Shown: positions 51,075 through 60,738, counted from the first letter of the stretch. The stretch is 64,000 bases of DNA from an uncultured Clostridia bacterium (GCA_947595635.1 CANQEU010000003.1:1-64000), one strand, 5' to 3'. Notes: generated by a model from the letters alone, not told the origin. Translations and numbers: made by a program.

Positions 51075-51380
51075 ATGTGGATTGCGTTTGTCGCGGCGTT
51101 CATATGCTTTACGGTCGCAGTCGTCCTGTTTGCACCGTTATTCAGGACTGTTGCGCTGTTCAGACCGGTTGCGCTGTTTTTTATATTTGAGGGACTGTGG
51201 ATTCTCGCAAACTATCTTGTCATTCACATTTGGCCCGGAACAAGTATGATGCAGTGGGTACATTATATAGGAATAATAATTTTCGGGGGATATTTGCTTT
51301 TATGTCTGTTTTACAGCCGGCCGAAAAAGCCGAAAAAAGAAAAGGACAGAAAAAGGCAGAGCCGCAAGCAAAAAAGGTGA
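51075..51380 (+). CDS. Small membrane protein, first of a pair
   Basis: The protein is 101 aa. Three hydrophobic helices (WIAFVAAFICFTVAVVLFAP; VALFFIFEGLWILANYLVIH; WVHYIGIIIFGGYLLLCLF) are followed by a strongly basic tail (KKPKKEKDRKRQSRKQKR) that should stay in the cytoplasm. GGACGGAGG lies 8-9 nt before the ATG. It forms a bicistron with the next gene, 6 bp apart, with its own promoter and terminator. No family recognised. Confidence 0.72.
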   Translation: MWIAFVAAFICFTVAVVLFAPLFRTVALFRPVALFFIFEGLWILANYLVIHIWPGTSMMQWVHYIGIIIFGGYLLLCLFYSRPKKPKKEKDRKRQSRKQKR

Positions 51381-51386
51381 TTTGAT

Positions 51387-51662
51387 TTGGGAGCAGAGTA
51401 CGGTTATATTTATGCTGCCGCTATGTTCATAGCAGGTATTTTTATAATCTATTTTTCAGTCAAGGAAAACAAGCTGTTTTGCATAGTAGGCGTATATTTT
51501 CTGCTGTTGGGCGTTTATTGGCTGATTAACACACTCACGCCGCAGCTTAATTTATTCGACGGCGTTTACGGAACGGTCTTTCGCTGCGTTACCGGCGCTG
51601 TCGCCGTGATTGCAATTATTCTATATATTATCCAGCGCAGACGAAACAGCGGTAAATATTAA
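51387..51662 (+). CDS. Small membrane protein, second of a pair
   Basis: The protein is 91 aa, starting at TTG 51387 (AAAAAGGTG upstream). Three helices (YIYAAAMFIAGIFIIYFSV; LFCIVGVYFLLLGVYWLINT; VFRCVTGAVAVIAIILYIIQ) lead into a short basic end (RRRRNSGKY). The helical layout parallels the preceding gene, so the two may be distant paralogues or partners in a hetero-oligomer. Function unknown. Confidence 0.68.
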   Translation: MGAEYGYIYAAAMFIAGIFIIYFSVKENKLFCIVGVYFLLLGVYWLINTLTPQLNLFDGVYGTVFRCVTGAVAVIAIILYIIQRRRNSGKY

Positions 51663-51678
51663 ATATTAAAACACAGCA

Positions 51679-51711
51679 AAAGGCATAGTCGTGAAAAGCG
51701 ACTATGCCTTT
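51679..51711 (+). terminator. Terminator of the small membrane-protein pair
   Basis: AAAGGCATAGTCG pairs perfectly with CGACTATGCCTTT across 7 nt and is followed by T's. Confidence 0.9.
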
Positions 51712-51734
51712 TTTATATAAAGAATTAATCACAT

Positions 51735-51803
51735 TAAGCAGCAATCCCGCTGTGCAAAAGCGCTGACTGCGGTACAAGGATTGCGTAGGCGAAAACACTT
51801 TTT
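51735..51803 (-). repeat. Dispersed 3' hairpin element, copy C (second half only)
   Basis: TTAAGCAGCAATCCCGCTG and CGCTGACTGCGGTACAAGGA match copies A and B. The inner stem is shortened to CGCT/AGCG and the outer stem has one mismatch. It lies 15 bp after the infB stop codon, in the same orientation relative to the minus-strand gene as copies A and B. Confidence 0.75.
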
Positions 51804-51817
51804 GCTTTTTTAAAGCA

Positions 51818-54187
51818 TCAATCCCTGTATTCCTCTATCTCGAACACCTCGAAAATATCGCCCTCCTTGAGGTCATTAAAGCGTTCAAGTCCGACGCCGC
51901 ATTCATATCCTGCCGCAACCTCTTTAACGGAATCCTTAAACCTCTGAAGCGAAGCTATCTTATCCTCGGCAACAACTATTCCGTCACGAACAACGCGTAT
52001 GCCGGCATTCCTTGCCACCTTGCCGGAAAGAACGTAACAGCCTGCGATAAATCCGACGTTCTTTACCTTTATTACGCTGCGGCATTCGGCCTTTCCAAGC
52101 TCGACCTCCCGCGTCTTCGGCGCGAGCATACCCTTCATTGCCGCCTCTATTTCCTCAATACAGTCGTATATTACTCTGTAAAGCCTCATATCAACGCCGT
52201 CACGCTCCACATTTTCCGCCGCAACCGCGTCCGGACGCACGTTAAAGCCTACGATTATTGCCGATGAGGCAGAAGCAAGCATAACGTCGGATTCGTTTAT
52301 CGCGCCGACGCCGCCGTGTATTACATTTACTCTTACCTCGTCGTTAGACAGCTTTTCAAGCGATTGCCTTACCGCCTCGACAGAGCCCTGAACGTCCGCC
52401 TTTACTATTATCTTCAGCTCTTTTATCTCGCCATACTTCATCTGGTCGAAAAGGTTGTCAAGGGTAACCTTTGTCTGCTTTGAGAACTGCTCCTCCTTGA
52501 GCTTGTTCTTCCTCTGCTCAACAAGCTCTCTCGCAAGGCGCTCGTCGGATACCGCGTTGAATATATCTCCGCCTGTGGGAGCGTCGTCAAGTCCTGTTAT
52601 CTCAACAGGGATAGACGGCCCTGCCTCTTTAACTCGCTCGCCCTTGTCGTTGGTCATAGCCCTTACTCGTCCCACGCAGGTTCCGGCGACAACAATATCG
52701 CCCACCTTGAGCGTACCGTTTTGCACAAGCATTGTCGCAATAGGGCCTCTGCCCTTGTCGAGCCTTGCCTCAATAACGGTTCCCTTTGCGCTTCTGTCCG
52801 GATTTGCTTTAAGCTCCTTCATATCGGCTATAAGGGTCACCATCTCAAGCAGCTCGGGTATTCCCTCCTTTGTCTTTGCCGAAAGCGGAATACACGGAAC
52901 ATCTCCTCCCCATTCCTCGGGAACAAGCTCATATTCTGTCAGCTGCTGCTTTACGTTGTCCGGGTTTGCGCCCGGCTTATCCATTTTATTTATCGCAACG
53001 ATTATCGACACGTTTGCAGCCTTAGCGTGATTTATAGCCTCTACAGTCTGCGGCATTATACCGTCGTCAGCCGCCACAACAAGAATCGCAATATCGGTAA
53101 CCTGCGCTCCCCTTGCCCTCATTGTGGTAAACGCCTCGTGTCCGGGGGTATCGAGGAAGGTTATATCCCTGTCGTTTATCTTTACCCTGTATGCGCCTAT
53201 ATGCTGGGTTATTCCTCCTGCCTCGCCCGACGTTACGTTTGAATGGCGTATCGCGTCGAGCAGAGACGTCTTGCCGTGGTCAACGTGTCCCATAACTACG
53301 ACTACCGGCGCTCTTGGAATAAGGTTGTCGTCATCGTCCTCGCTGTCGTCAATTATTCTTTCCTCTATTGTGACAACTACCTCTTTTTCTACCTTTGCAT
53401 GAAATTCCATAGAAACAAGGGCTGCCGTGTCAAAATCAATAACATCGTTTACATTAGCCATCGTGCCCATCATCATAAGCTTTTTAATTACCTCGGCAGC
53501 CGTAGCCTTAAGGCGCAGAGCAAGCTCGCCGACCGTTATCTCGTCGGGTATCGTAACTGTGATAGGCTTTGCCTTTCTTTCAGCGGCAATTCTCTTTAAT
53601 CTTTCCTGCTCGGTCTCTCTCTTGCCGCTCTTCTGCTTGCCCCTGCGCTGAGAGCGTTGGTTGATTTTCTGCTTTTGAACGGTATTCTCGTTTCTTATTT
53701 TTTCAGAGGCGAGCCTGTCGTATTTTTCGTTATATCTTTCAATGTCAACGACCGCGGCTCTTGTGTCTATAACTCTCTTTTCTCTTTTCTTCGTCTGCTG
53801 TGTAAACTCATCCTGAGTGCCGGCAGTCTTTGTCTTGGCTGCGGTTTGCTGTCTGCCCTGCTGCTTTTTCTCGCTTTTCGCCTGCTTTTCGTCAGCGCCG
53901 GAAGCCTTTTCCGGCTTTGCCTCGTTTATTTCGGGCTTTGGCTGCTCCTTCTCCTGCGCCGCGGCGCTTTCTTCAATAGCCTTGTCCCTGACGGCAAAAT
54001 ATTCGTCAAAGCTTTCAAGAGCGTTCTTTTGTGTATAGTAATCGAATATTACATCAAGCTCATCCTCTGTAAGAGCCGTCATATGTTTTTTTGTGTCGCC
54101 GAAATGCTTTTTTAAAAGCTCAACAACATCCTTGCTTGGAACATCAAAATCCTTTGCAACCTCGTGAACTCTGTATTTTATTAACAT
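51818..54187 (-). CDS. infB: Translation initiation factor IF-2
   Basis: This GTPase places initiator tRNA on the 30S subunit. The protein is 789 aa from ATG 54187 (GGGGAGG 10 nt upstream, [14 protein letters not shown]); the track start at 54196 is too close to that site. It has an IF2-N helical domain, a ~120-residue Lys/Glu/Gln linker, a second IF2-N domain ([20 protein letters not shown]), a GTPase domain with [20 protein letters not shown] and NKMD, then domains II-IV. The start overlaps the ylxQ stop by 7 bp. Unlike many Firmicutes, rbfA does not follow. Confidence 0.97.
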   Translation of the reverse strand: MLIKYRVHEVAKDFDVPSKDVVELLKKHFGDTKKHMTALTEDELDVIFDYYTQKNALESFDEYFAVRDKAIEESAAAQEKEQPKPEINEAKPEKASGADEKQAKSEKKQQGRQQTAAKTKTAGTQDEFTQQTKKREKRVIDTRAAVVDIERYNEKYDRLASEKIRNENTVQKQKINQRSQRRGKQKSGKRETEQERLKRIAAERKAKPITVTIPDEITVGELALRLKATAAEVIKKLMMMGTMANVNDVIDFDTAALVSMEFHAKVEKEVVVTIEERIIDDSEDDDDNLIPRAPVVVVMGHVDHGKTSLLDAIRHSNVTSGEAGGITQHIGAYRVKINDRDITFLDTPGHEAFTTMRARGAQVTDIAILVVAADDGIMPQTVEAINHAKAANVSIIVAINKMDKPGANPDNVKQQLTEYELVPEEWGGDVPCIPLSAKTKEGIPELLEMVTLIADMKELKANPDRSAKGTVIEARLDKGRGPIATMLVQNGTLKVGDIVVAGTCVGRVRAMTNDKGERVKEAGPSIPVEITGLDDAPTGGDIFNAVSDERLARELVEQRKNKLKEEQFSKQTKVTLDNLFDQMKYGEIKELKIIVKADVQGSVEAVRQSLEKLSNDEVRVNVIHGGVGAINESDVMLASASSAIIVGFNVRPDAVAAENVERDGVDMRLYRVIYDCIEEIEAAMKGMLAPKTREVELGKAECRSVIKVKNVGFIAGCYVLSGKVARNAGIRVVRDGIVVAEDKIASLQRFKDSVKEVAAGYECGVGLERFNDLKEGDIFEVFEIEEYRD

Positions 54188-54513
54188 AAATCGCATTCCT
54201 CCCCATTATCTTTGCCCGAAAGCTCTAAAATTTTTTTTGCAAATCCGCCGTCGTTCACACCGGCGACGGCGCACAATTTCCCGACGGAAGCGCTTATTTC
54301 CTTTTTATCGTAAGCAATCGTAACCGTTTTTACGCCTGCCTTTTCGGCGACAGACGCAACGTCCTTTAGGGTATTTGCCGACGCGTCTTTTGCAAAAAGC
54401 ACAAGCTGCGCCTCGCCCTTTGTTACAGATTCCTTAACCGGGTCGCAGCCTACGGTAAGCCTGCCTGCCCTTCGGCAAAGACCCAAAAGCGACAAAAGCC
54501 TATCGCTCATCAA
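54181..54513 (-). CDS. ylxQ: L7Ae-family RNA-binding protein YlxQ
   Basis: The protein is 110 aa. The L7Ae/L30e fold shows [32 protein letters not shown] and [17 protein letters not shown]. It is expected to bind kink-turn RNA. Its start overlaps rnpM by 14 bp and its stop overlaps infB, the conserved nusA-rnpM-ylxQ-infB order. Confidence 0.88.
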   Translation of the reverse strand: MMSDRLLSLLGLCRRAGRLTVGCDPVKESVTKGEAQLVLFAKDASANTLKDVASVAEKAGVKTVTIAYDKKEISASVGKLCAVAGVNDGGFAKKILELSGKDNGEECDLC

Positions 54514-54805
54514 GCATCAGCTCCTGTTCCATTGCGTCAAAAACAGCTTCGGGTATTTTGCAGGAAAACGCTCTTTCAAACCGTCTTGCCTTTCTTGCAA
54601 GCTTCAGACATTCGGCTTTTCTGCAAACATACGCCCCCCTGCCCGGCTTTTTGCCGGTCAAATCAAGGCTTACCTCTCCCTGAGAAATCACGTTTCCGTC
54701 ATCGTCCTTACAATCGGGAGCTTTAACGACTCTTACAAGCTCCTTTTTCGGCTTCATCTCGCCGCAGCCGGTGCATTTTCTCATAGGAATCTTTTTCTGG
54801 CGCAT
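54500..54805 (-). CDS. rnpM: RnpM (YlxR, DUF448) RNA-binding protein
   Basis: The protein is 101 aa. KCTGCGEMKPKKELVRVV and GRGAYVCRKAECLKLARK are the DUF448 signatures. The B. subtilis member binds RNase P RNA and modulates it. A short insert (DCKDDDGNVISQGEV) separates the two blocks. It sits 26 bp after nusA. Confidence 0.9.
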   Translation of the reverse strand: MRQKKIPMRKCTGCGEMKPKKELVRVVKAPDCKDDDGNVISQGEVSLDLTGKKPGRGAYVCRKAECLKLARKARRFERAFSCKIPEAVFDAMEQELMLDER

Positions 54806-54831
54806 TATTTTTCGCTCCTTCGGTAAAAGTA

Positions 54832-56010
54832 TTATTCCTCCGCTTCGTTCTCCTGCGAATACTCTGTTAAGGGCTGCCCGTCGGTATCCTCGTCAACGGC
54901 TTCCTCCTGCGGCGCAGCTTCCGTATTCGCCTTTCCGCCAAACAGCTCGTCGTCATCGTCCTCGCCAAAGAATCCGCTTTCCGGCCTTATGTCGATCTTC
55001 CAGCCCGTCAGCCTTGCGGCAAGTCGCGCGTTTTGTCCCTTATTGCCTATAGCCAGCGAAAGCTGACCGTCAGGCACGGTTACTCTGCATATCTTTGAGC
55101 CGTCGTCGGCAACCTTTACGCTTAACACGGTTGCCGGCGAAAGAGCTGCGGCAATAAATTTTGCCGGATCCTCGTCATAAACGATAATATCTATCTTTTC
55201 GCCGCCAAGCTCGTTTACAATAGTTCCTACCCTTGCGCCCTTTGCGCCTATGCACGCGCCTACAGCGTCAACATCCTTGTCCTTGCTCCACACCGCAAGC
55301 TTCGTTCTTGAGCCTGCCTCTCTTGATACAGACTTGATTTCGACCGTTCCGTCGTAAATCTCAGGCACCTCGGTTTCAAAAAGTCTTTTTACAAAATCGG
55401 GATGCGTTCTTGAGATTATCGCTCTCGGCCCTCTCTCGCTCTCCTGAACGTCAGCTATATATACCTTGATATGGTCGCCCTCTGTAAATTCCTCGTTGCC
55501 GACCTGCTCGCCCCTTGGCAAAACCGCCTCTGCCTTGCCTATTCTTATGGTAACGGCACCGCTTTTCTCATCGACTCTTTCAACGGTCGCCGTAACAAGC
55601 TCGTGATTTTTGCTTTGGAACTCCTGAAGCATCTGTCCCTTTTCGCCGTCGCGTATTCCCTGACGTATTATGCTTCTTGACGTATTTATGGCTATTCTGC
55701 CGAACTCCTTCGGGTCAAGCTTAAAGCCGACCTTATCTCCCAAATTATAGTCGGCGCTGATCTCTCTTGCCTGTTCAAGCGAAATTTCGCTGTTTTTATC
55801 AAGCACCTCTTCGACTACCTCTTTGTTAAGATAAACGTCAAAGTCCTGCTTTTCCTTGTCGATTACTACAGTGACGTCCTCGTTTCCGCCATAAGTGTTT
55901 TTACAAGCAACTACTATTGCCCTTTGAATTTGAGAAAGCATATAGTCAACTGAAATTCCTCTCTCTTTTTCAAGAAGAGCAAGCGCTGCGTACAATTCCT
56001 TAGTATCCAT
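54832..56010 (-). CDS. nusA: Transcription factor NusA
   Basis: It modulates pausing and termination of RNA polymerase. The protein is 392 aa: NusA N-terminal domain, S1 domain (~135-200), KH domains with GACIGAKGARVGTIV and IGNKGQNARLAARLTGW, and a Gram-positive-length acidic tail (DDDDELFGGKANTEAAPQEE). Second gene of the rimP operon, 100 bp after rimP. Confidence 0.96.
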   Translation of the reverse strand: MDTKELYAALALLEKERGISVDYMLSQIQRAIVVACKNTYGGNEDVTVVIDKEKQDFDVYLNKEVVEEVLDKNSEISLEQAREISADYNLGDKVGFKLDPKEFGRIAINTSRSIIRQGIRDGEKGQMLQEFQSKNHELVTATVERVDEKSGAVTIRIGKAEAVLPRGEQVGNEEFTEGDHIKVYIADVQESERGPRAIISRTHPDFVKRLFETEVPEIYDGTVEIKSVSREAGSRTKLAVWSKDKDVDAVGACIGAKGARVGTIVNELGGEKIDIIVYDEDPAKFIAAALSPATVLSVKVADDGSKICRVTVPDGQLSLAIGNKGQNARLAARLTGWKIDIRPESGFFGEDDDDELFGGKANTEAAPQEEAVDEDTDGQPLTEYSQENEAEE

Positions 56011-56112
56011 TTTCTGATTCTCCCTTTCTGTTTAAGGCATAAAAACGTTTTTATTACGGTCAATTAACAGCGGGCTTTATTGACCGAGCCTGCGCCGGCA
56101 TTATCTGCCGGA

Positions 56113-56586
56113 CTATATATTAAAGTCGTCAAGCTTTATATAAACGGCGTCCTTTCTTGCTATATTTAAAATCCTGCCGTCAACATTTATGCTCACATCG
56201 GTTTTTCCGCCGTCCTCAAGTATTCCCGAAAATTCCTTTCCGACGCCCTCGATAGGTCTTATCATTTTGACAAGCACAGGACTGCCGAGAAACGCCCGAA
56301 GGTGTTCTTCTGTTCTAAGCTCTCTCTCCACTCCGGGAGATGAAACCTCAAGACAGTAGCTTTGCTGTATCGGGTCTGCTTCATCCAGCGGCAGGTCTAC
56401 AGCGCGGCTGACTCTTTCGCAGTCGTCTATAGTTATGCCGTTTTCGCTGTCAATAAAAATACGCAAATAATACTGCGCGCCCTCCTTGACAAAGCGAACG
56501 TCCCAAAGCTCAAGCCCCATTTGCTCAATTATCGGCTTTACAACAGCAGTTACAGCCTCAACCGTGCCTCCGCCCTTTTTAGCCAT
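56113..56586 (-). CDS. rimP: Ribosome maturation factor RimP
   Basis: It assists 30S assembly. The protein is 157 aa from ATG 56586 (AAGGAGG upstream, MAKKGGGTVEAV); the track start at 56667 would make it too long and crosses the leader. MGLELWDVRFVKEG, YYLRIFIDSENGITIDDCER and YCLEVSSPGVEREL are the family signatures. First gene of rimP-nusA-rnpM-ylxQ-infB. Confidence 0.94.
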   Translation of the reverse strand: MAKKGGGTVEAVTAVVKPIIEQMGLELWDVRFVKEGAQYYLRIFIDSENGITIDDCERVSRAVDLPLDEADPIQQSYCLEVSSPGVERELRTEEHLRAFLGSPVLVKMIRPIEGVGKEFSGILEDGGKTDVSINVDGRILNIARKDAVYIKLDDFNI

Positions 56587-56672
56587 AGGCTCCGCCTCCT
56601 TGTTTTTCCAAACAGAAAGGAGCGGGTTTGTTTCCCACTCCTTAATCTGCTTTATTATACTCAACACTGGTT

Positions 56673-56701
56673 ATTATATCACACAGGAAAAATTTATGCA
56701 A
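56673..56701 (-). promoter_or_regulatory. Promoter of the rimP-nusA-infB operon
   Basis: On the minus strand, TTGCAT (56696-56701) and TATAAT (56673-56678) are separated by 17 bp. The resulting leader of about 80 nt reaches ATG 56586, which supports the shorter rimP start. Confidence 0.75.
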
Positions 56702-56743
56702 GCATTATTTTTCGCGTAATATATCGGTACTTGAATAAAAAAA

Positions 56744-58291
56744 TCAACTCTTGAATATCGCCATAGACTGTGAATCAAGAACAAGCCTGCCGCGTGACAG
56801 CGACGCTGTGCCTATTTCAAATATCTTTTCGCCGACGCATTCGATTTCCACACTCACAGCCTTGCCCTTCGGGTTCACCGCTATAACAAGGGAGCCTCTC
56901 CTATATACAAACGGATATTTTCCCTTTTCGGCATATATGACCTCAAAGCCGGCGTCCGGCTGTAAATCAGGATTTTCACGGCGCAGTCTGATAAGCGATT
57001 TTACCGTTTCAAAAATAGAATCCGGCTTGCCGGTTTGGTTTTCAACCGTCGGCGCGTCTGCGCTTGTATCGACAGGAAGATACAGTTTGTCGCTGTCAGC
57101 CGTGGAAAATCCGAGATTTTTTCCGCTGTTCCACTGCATCGGCGTTCTTGAGCCGGTGCGGCTGTATCCGCCCTCCTTGCTCGGCAGTCCTTCTATATAG
57201 CGCATTCCTATTTCATCGCCGTAATAAATAAACGGCACGCCCGGCATTGTCAGTATTGTGGCGTATGCAAGGCGTATTGCGCGGTCGTCAAGGGTTCTTG
57301 TCATTCTCGGCACATCGTGGTTTCCTGTTATAAAGCTTATATATCCGTTTCCGGCGGTTTTTTCAAGCGCCCTTGTGTATTCCTCGGTGAACACCGTTAT
57401 ATCGCCTCTGCCGTCCTTGCAGTAATAGCTCTCGTCCTCTCCCGTTTCATAATTTGTGTAGCGGAACATAGTCGAATAGCCGTTTCCCCTGTGGTCAAGA
57501 TAAAAATCGCAGTTAAAGCCCGCGTCGTTTATCGCTCTTTCAGGGTTGCACCATTCGGACACCATAACGGCTTCCGGGTATTCGCGCTTTAGCATATCCG
57601 TTATGCCGCGCCATATACGAGCGGTCGGTCTTTTATCGTCGTCGTTTTTCACAAGGCTGTCCGCCATATCCACACGAAAGCCGTCGCAGCCCATATCAAG
57701 CCAAAACCGCATAATGTCCTTTAATGCCTCAACGGTCTTAAGGCAGTCCGGATGATCCGTCGGAAGCTGCCATTTAGGATGGGTTATTTTCGCGAAGCCG
57801 TAATTCAGCGCCGGCTGAGAGCTGAAATAGTTTACAAGATAGTTTCCGTCACGCTCGCTTATTCCGCACATAAGACGGTACTGCGGCGGAGCCTCCCACA
57901 CGGAATCAGTCCAGATATAGCGGTTTGAAAATTCGTTTTTTTCATGCTTTGAGCTTTGAACGAACCAATCGCACTTATCCGATGTGTGTCCCGGCACAAG
58001 GTCGAGTATTACCCTTATTCCCTTTTTGTGCGCCTCCTTGAACAGCTCCGCAAGGTCATCGTTTGTTCCGTATCTCGGCGCTACCTTTTTATAACAGCGC
58101 ACATCGTAGCCGCCGTCCATAAACGGAGAATCGTAAACAGGATTCAGCCACACGGCATTGCAGCCGAGCTCCTTTACATAGTCAAGCTTTTGAATTATTC
58201 CCCTTATATCGCCTATTCCGTCTCCGTTTGAATCATAAAACGACTGGGGATATATTTCATAAAAAATCGCGTTTTTCAACCAGTTCGGCAT
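56744..58291 (-). CDS. GH13 alpha-glucosidase/amylase-family enzyme
   Basis: The protein is 515 aa, cytoplasmic (no signal peptide). AIFYEIYPQSFYDSNGDGIG and DIRGI are typical of the oligo-1,6-glucosidase/trehalose-synthase branch. Catalytic blocks: LVPGHTSD (region I), DGFRVDMADS (nucleophile Asp), AVMVSEWCNPER (acid Glu) and ITGNHDVPRMT (third Asp). A beta-sandwich C domain ends the protein. It probably hydrolyses or rearranges short alpha-glucans. The exact specificity cannot be read by eye. It is 53 bp behind the amidohydrolase. Confidence 0.92.
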   Translation of the reverse strand: MPNWLKNAIFYEIYPQSFYDSNGDGIGDIRGIIQKLDYVKELGCNAVWLNPVYDSPFMDGGYDVRCYKKVAPRYGTNDDLAELFKEAHKKGIRVILDLVPGHTSDKCDWFVQSSKHEKNEFSNRYIWTDSVWEAPPQYRLMCGISERDGNYLVNYFSSQPALNYGFAKITHPKWQLPTDHPDCLKTVEALKDIMRFWLDMGCDGFRVDMADSLVKNDDDKRPTARIWRGITDMLKREYPEAVMVSEWCNPERAINDAGFNCDFYLDHRGNGYSTMFRYTNYETGEDESYYCKDGRGDITVFTEEYTRALEKTAGNGYISFITGNHDVPRMTRTLDDRAIRLAYATILTMPGVPFIYYGDEIGMRYIEGLPSKEGGYSRTGSRTPMQWNSGKNLGFSTADSDKLYLPVDTSADAPTVENQTGKPDSIFETVKSLIRLRRENPDLQPDAGFEVIYAEKGKYPFVYRRGSLVIAVNPKGKAVSVEIECVGEKIFEIGTASLSRGRLVLDSQSMAIFKS

Positions 58292-58343
58292 TTTTATTCC
58301 TCCGATTTTTTTATTTTATTTTTTCTTTTTATTTTTCAAATAT

Positions 58344-59153
58344 TCAAACCGTCGAGCAAAGCAGCTTCTCGGCGTTTTCGTGCATTATTTTTTCTTTCAA
58401 TCCGTCCGAAAGCGGAAGCGACATTATGCCCTGCGCGGATTTTTTCTGATCCTCCCACGGCGAGTCTGTTCCAAAAAGAATGTGCGACGGATCCATTTCC
58501 TTATATATGCGGATAAGCTTGTCTGTATCCATCTGCGGCTGATTAAGCGAGTAGCTGGTGTCGATATAAATTTCCTCATGACCGACAAGATATTCCAAAA
58601 CATCGTCGTTATAGCGGTAGCCGCCGGAATGAGCGCAGATTATTCTTGCTCCCTTTAGCTTTGGCAGCACGGACGCAAGACGCTTTGGAGTGCTGCGGTG
58701 CAGCTTGGGGTACGACACGTCCATTCCGCTGTGAATTGTAATCAAAAGCCCCATATCCGCTGCGGCTCGCATAACAGCCACCGTTTCGTCGTCGTCAATA
58801 AAAACAGACTGAAAATCGGGATGCAGCTTTATGCCCTTAAGACCGGCTTTTTTTATGCGTTCAAGCTCCGATATATAATTTTCGTCAAGCGGATGCACAG
58901 AGCCAAACGAAACAAGTCCCGATATTTTGTCGTTTTCAATCGCGCAGTTGTTTATGGTTTTGCTGTTGCCGGGCTTTACGGCTATCGGCATAAGCACGCT
59001 TGTGCATACGCCCGAATTTTTCATAGACTCAAGCAAAGCGCCGACAGTGCCGTTGAGCGCGGCTCTCGTGCCGCTCGATTTTTCAAGCGAGGCTATTGCC
59101 CCCGGCGCAAGTCTGTCGGGGAAGGTATGGGTGTGAAAATCAATTATCTTCAT
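58344..59153 (-). CDS. Amidohydrolase-family (COG2159-like) TIM-barrel hydrolase
   Basis: The protein is 269 aa. IDFHTHTFPD at residue 3 gives the HxH metal motif. GIKLHPDFQ, ITIHSGMD and ICAHSGGY supply further His, and FGTDSPW the terminal Asp. This set fits decarboxylase/lactonase-type members of the amidohydrolase superfamily. No pathway partner is adjacent, so the substrate is unknown. It may be cotranscribed with the GH13 gene. Confidence 0.87.
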   Translation of the reverse strand: MKIIDFHTHTFPDRLAPGAIASLEKSSGTRAALNGTVGALLESMKNSGVCTSVLMPIAVKPGNSKTINNCAIENDKISGLVSFGSVHPLDENYISELERIKKAGLKGIKLHPDFQSVFIDDDETVAVMRAAADMGLLITIHSGMDVSYPKLHRSTPKRLASVLPKLKGARIICAHSGGYRYNDDVLEYLVGHEEIYIDTSYSLNQPQMDTDKLIRIYKEMDPSHILFGTDSPWEDQKKSAQGIMSLPLSDGLKEKIMHENAEKLLCSTV

Positions 59154-59241
59154 TTTTTCATCTCCGATATATAAAATATGGTTTGCTTAGATATGTCACT
59201 GCGCTGTATCGCGGTTATTTTTGGCTTCCAGAAAAACTTTC

Positions 59242-59270
59242 TTGCACACTTCCTATCAAGATAATATTAT
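59242..59270 (+). promoter_or_regulatory. Promoter of the MecA-like gene
   Basis: TTGCAC (59242-59247) and TATTAT (59265-59270) have 17 bp between them. An overlapping TATAAT at 59268 would need 20 bp. A ~100-nt leader follows; TGCACC and GGTGCA in it could pair. Confidence 0.6.
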
Positions 59271-59374
59271 AATAACAAGAACACCTTTGCACCGCACGAG
59301 AGAGCATTTTATGTATCGAGCAGATCACGCATGGTGCATAAGTGGCAAAGATCATTGGATAACGGGAGGCCAAT

Positions 59375-59956
59375 ATGACTATTGAGCAACTAAGCGGCGT
59401 CCGCCTTGTCATCTCACTGTCACAGGAGGATATGAAGGGCTTTGCCCTCGATTACAGCAATATATATTTTGAGGATGAAATTTTTAAAAAGGTATTAAAA
59501 CGTCTTATAAGGCTTGCGCAGGAACGCATTACTATTTCAATAAAAAACAAAACCCTATTTGTAGAAGCAATAGAGCGCTTTGGCGGCTGTCTTCTTGTGA
59601 TAACCGTTTTGCCGAAGCACGGCAGCTCGGGACGAAAATACAGGCTTAAACACAGCGGAAACCCTATTATGTTCTATTTTGACAGCGCCGACGCCTTAAC
59701 AGATTGTATGGCTCAGCTATACAAAAACGGCTTTCGCCTTTTGCGCGGAGAGGTTTTTTCCACAGGCAGCAGCTACGGCTTTATTGTCAGACCGTGTCAA
59801 AGCCGTATTGACAGAGCCTTTGGGCTGCTTTCAGAGTATTCTTCAGGAAAAACCGAAAACGAAATAAAAATAGCTTCATTTCGCGAACACTGCGCCGCTC
59901 TTGTTTCAGGATTTCCTGTTATGAAAATAGGCAGCGCCTTCGCCGTTAAAAAATAA
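59375..59956 (+). CDS. mecA: MecA-like ClpC adaptor protein
   Basis: The protein is 193 aa. The N-terminus (MTIEQLSGVRLVISLSQEDM) matches the substrate-binding domain of MecA adaptors. After a short linker the C-terminal domain has MFYFDSADALTDCMAQLY, SYGFIVRP and FGLLSEYS, aligning with the ClpC-binding domain. Overall similarity to known MecA proteins is moderate and the linker is short, so this is a probable rather than certain assignment. GGGAGG precedes the ATG by 6 nt. It is monocistronic and ends at a strong hairpin. Confidence 0.72.
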   Translation: MTIEQLSGVRLVISLSQEDMKGFALDYSNIYFEDEIFKKVLKRLIRLAQERITISIKNKTLFVEAIERFGGCLLVITVLPKHGSSGRKYRLKHSGNPIMFYFDSADALTDCMAQLYKNGFRLLRGEVFSTGSSYGFIVRPCQSRIDRAFGLLSEYSSGKTENEIKIASFREHCAALVSGFPVMKIGSAFAVKK

Positions 59957-60025
59957 TACGAAATTGCCCGCCGCAAGGCGGGCTAAGCTTGTTTATACAG
60001 CTATTTTTGACAAAGCTCTTTAAGT

Positions 60026-60069
60026 CAGCGGCTTTACCGACTCGCACCGGTAAAGCTGCTGCTTTTATT
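60026..60069 (+). terminator. Terminator after mecA
   Basis: A 14-bp stem CAGCGGCTTTACCG/CGGTAAAGCTGCTG (one G.U) closes an 8-nt loop and is followed by CTTTTATTTTT. A smaller hairpin CCCGCC-GCAA-GGCGGG lies just after the stop codon. Confidence 0.82.
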
Positions 60070-60078
60070 TTTGGCTTT

Positions 60079-60738
60079 TCAGGCAATGTCGCCGCTAAGC
60101 TCCTTTAATCTTTTAATTGCCTGCTTTGCATCAACAGCCTTGAAAACTCCCGTTCCCGAAACGCACACGTCGCAGCCTGCCTGCGCAGCCTTTGAAACGG
60201 TCGCCTCATTTATTCCTCCGTCAAGCTCAAGCAGTATTTCGGTTCCCTGCCTTTCCGCCTCGTCCCTTATAAGCTTCAGCTTCGGCAGCATATCCTCCAT
60301 AAAGGACTGTCCGCCAAAGCCCGGCTCAACAGTCATCACAAGCACCATAAATATATCCTTTAAATACGGAAAAACAGCGCTTGCGGGAGTATTTGGCTTT
60401 ATAACAAGACCCGGCTTTATTCCGTGAGCCTTGATTTTTTCTATTGTTTTTTCAATGTCAGACCTGCTCTCGACATGAAAGGTGATAATATCAGCTCCGG
60501 CTTCTGCAAAGTCGTCAATGTAATTATACGGCTCTTCTATCATAAGATGCACGTCGAACGGCAGCGAGGAATAAGGGCGTATCGCCTTTATCACGGGAGC
60601 GCCGAAGGTAATGTTGGGAACAAAGTGTCCGTCCATTACATCAAGGTGAATATAATCTGCCCCCGCTTTTTCCATTCTCTCGGTTTCGCTGCCCATTACC
60701 GAAAAATCGCACGATAAAATCGACGGAGCAATCTTCAT
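60079..60738 (-). CDS. rpe: Ribulose-phosphate 3-epimerase
   Basis: It interconverts ribulose-5-P and xylulose-5-P in the pentose phosphate pathway. The protein is 219 aa from ATG 60738 (GAAAGGA upstream, MKIAPSILSCDF); the track start at 60756 is in the leader. Active-site blocks: HLDVMDGHFVPNITFG, FDVHLMIEEP, VEPGFGGQSF and LELDGGIN. Usually it sits near rsgA and a Ser/Thr kinase; neither is in this window. Confidence 0.95.
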   Translation of the reverse strand: MKIAPSILSCDFSVMGSETERMEKAGADYIHLDVMDGHFVPNITFGAPVIKAIRPYSSLPFDVHLMIEEPYNYIDDFAEAGADIITFHVESRSDIEKTIEKIKAHGIKPGLVIKPNTPASAVFPYLKDIFMVLVMTVEPGFGGQSFMEDMLPKLKLIRDEAERQGTEILLELDGGINEATVSKAAQAGCDVCVSGTGVFKAVDAKQAIKRLKELSGDIA

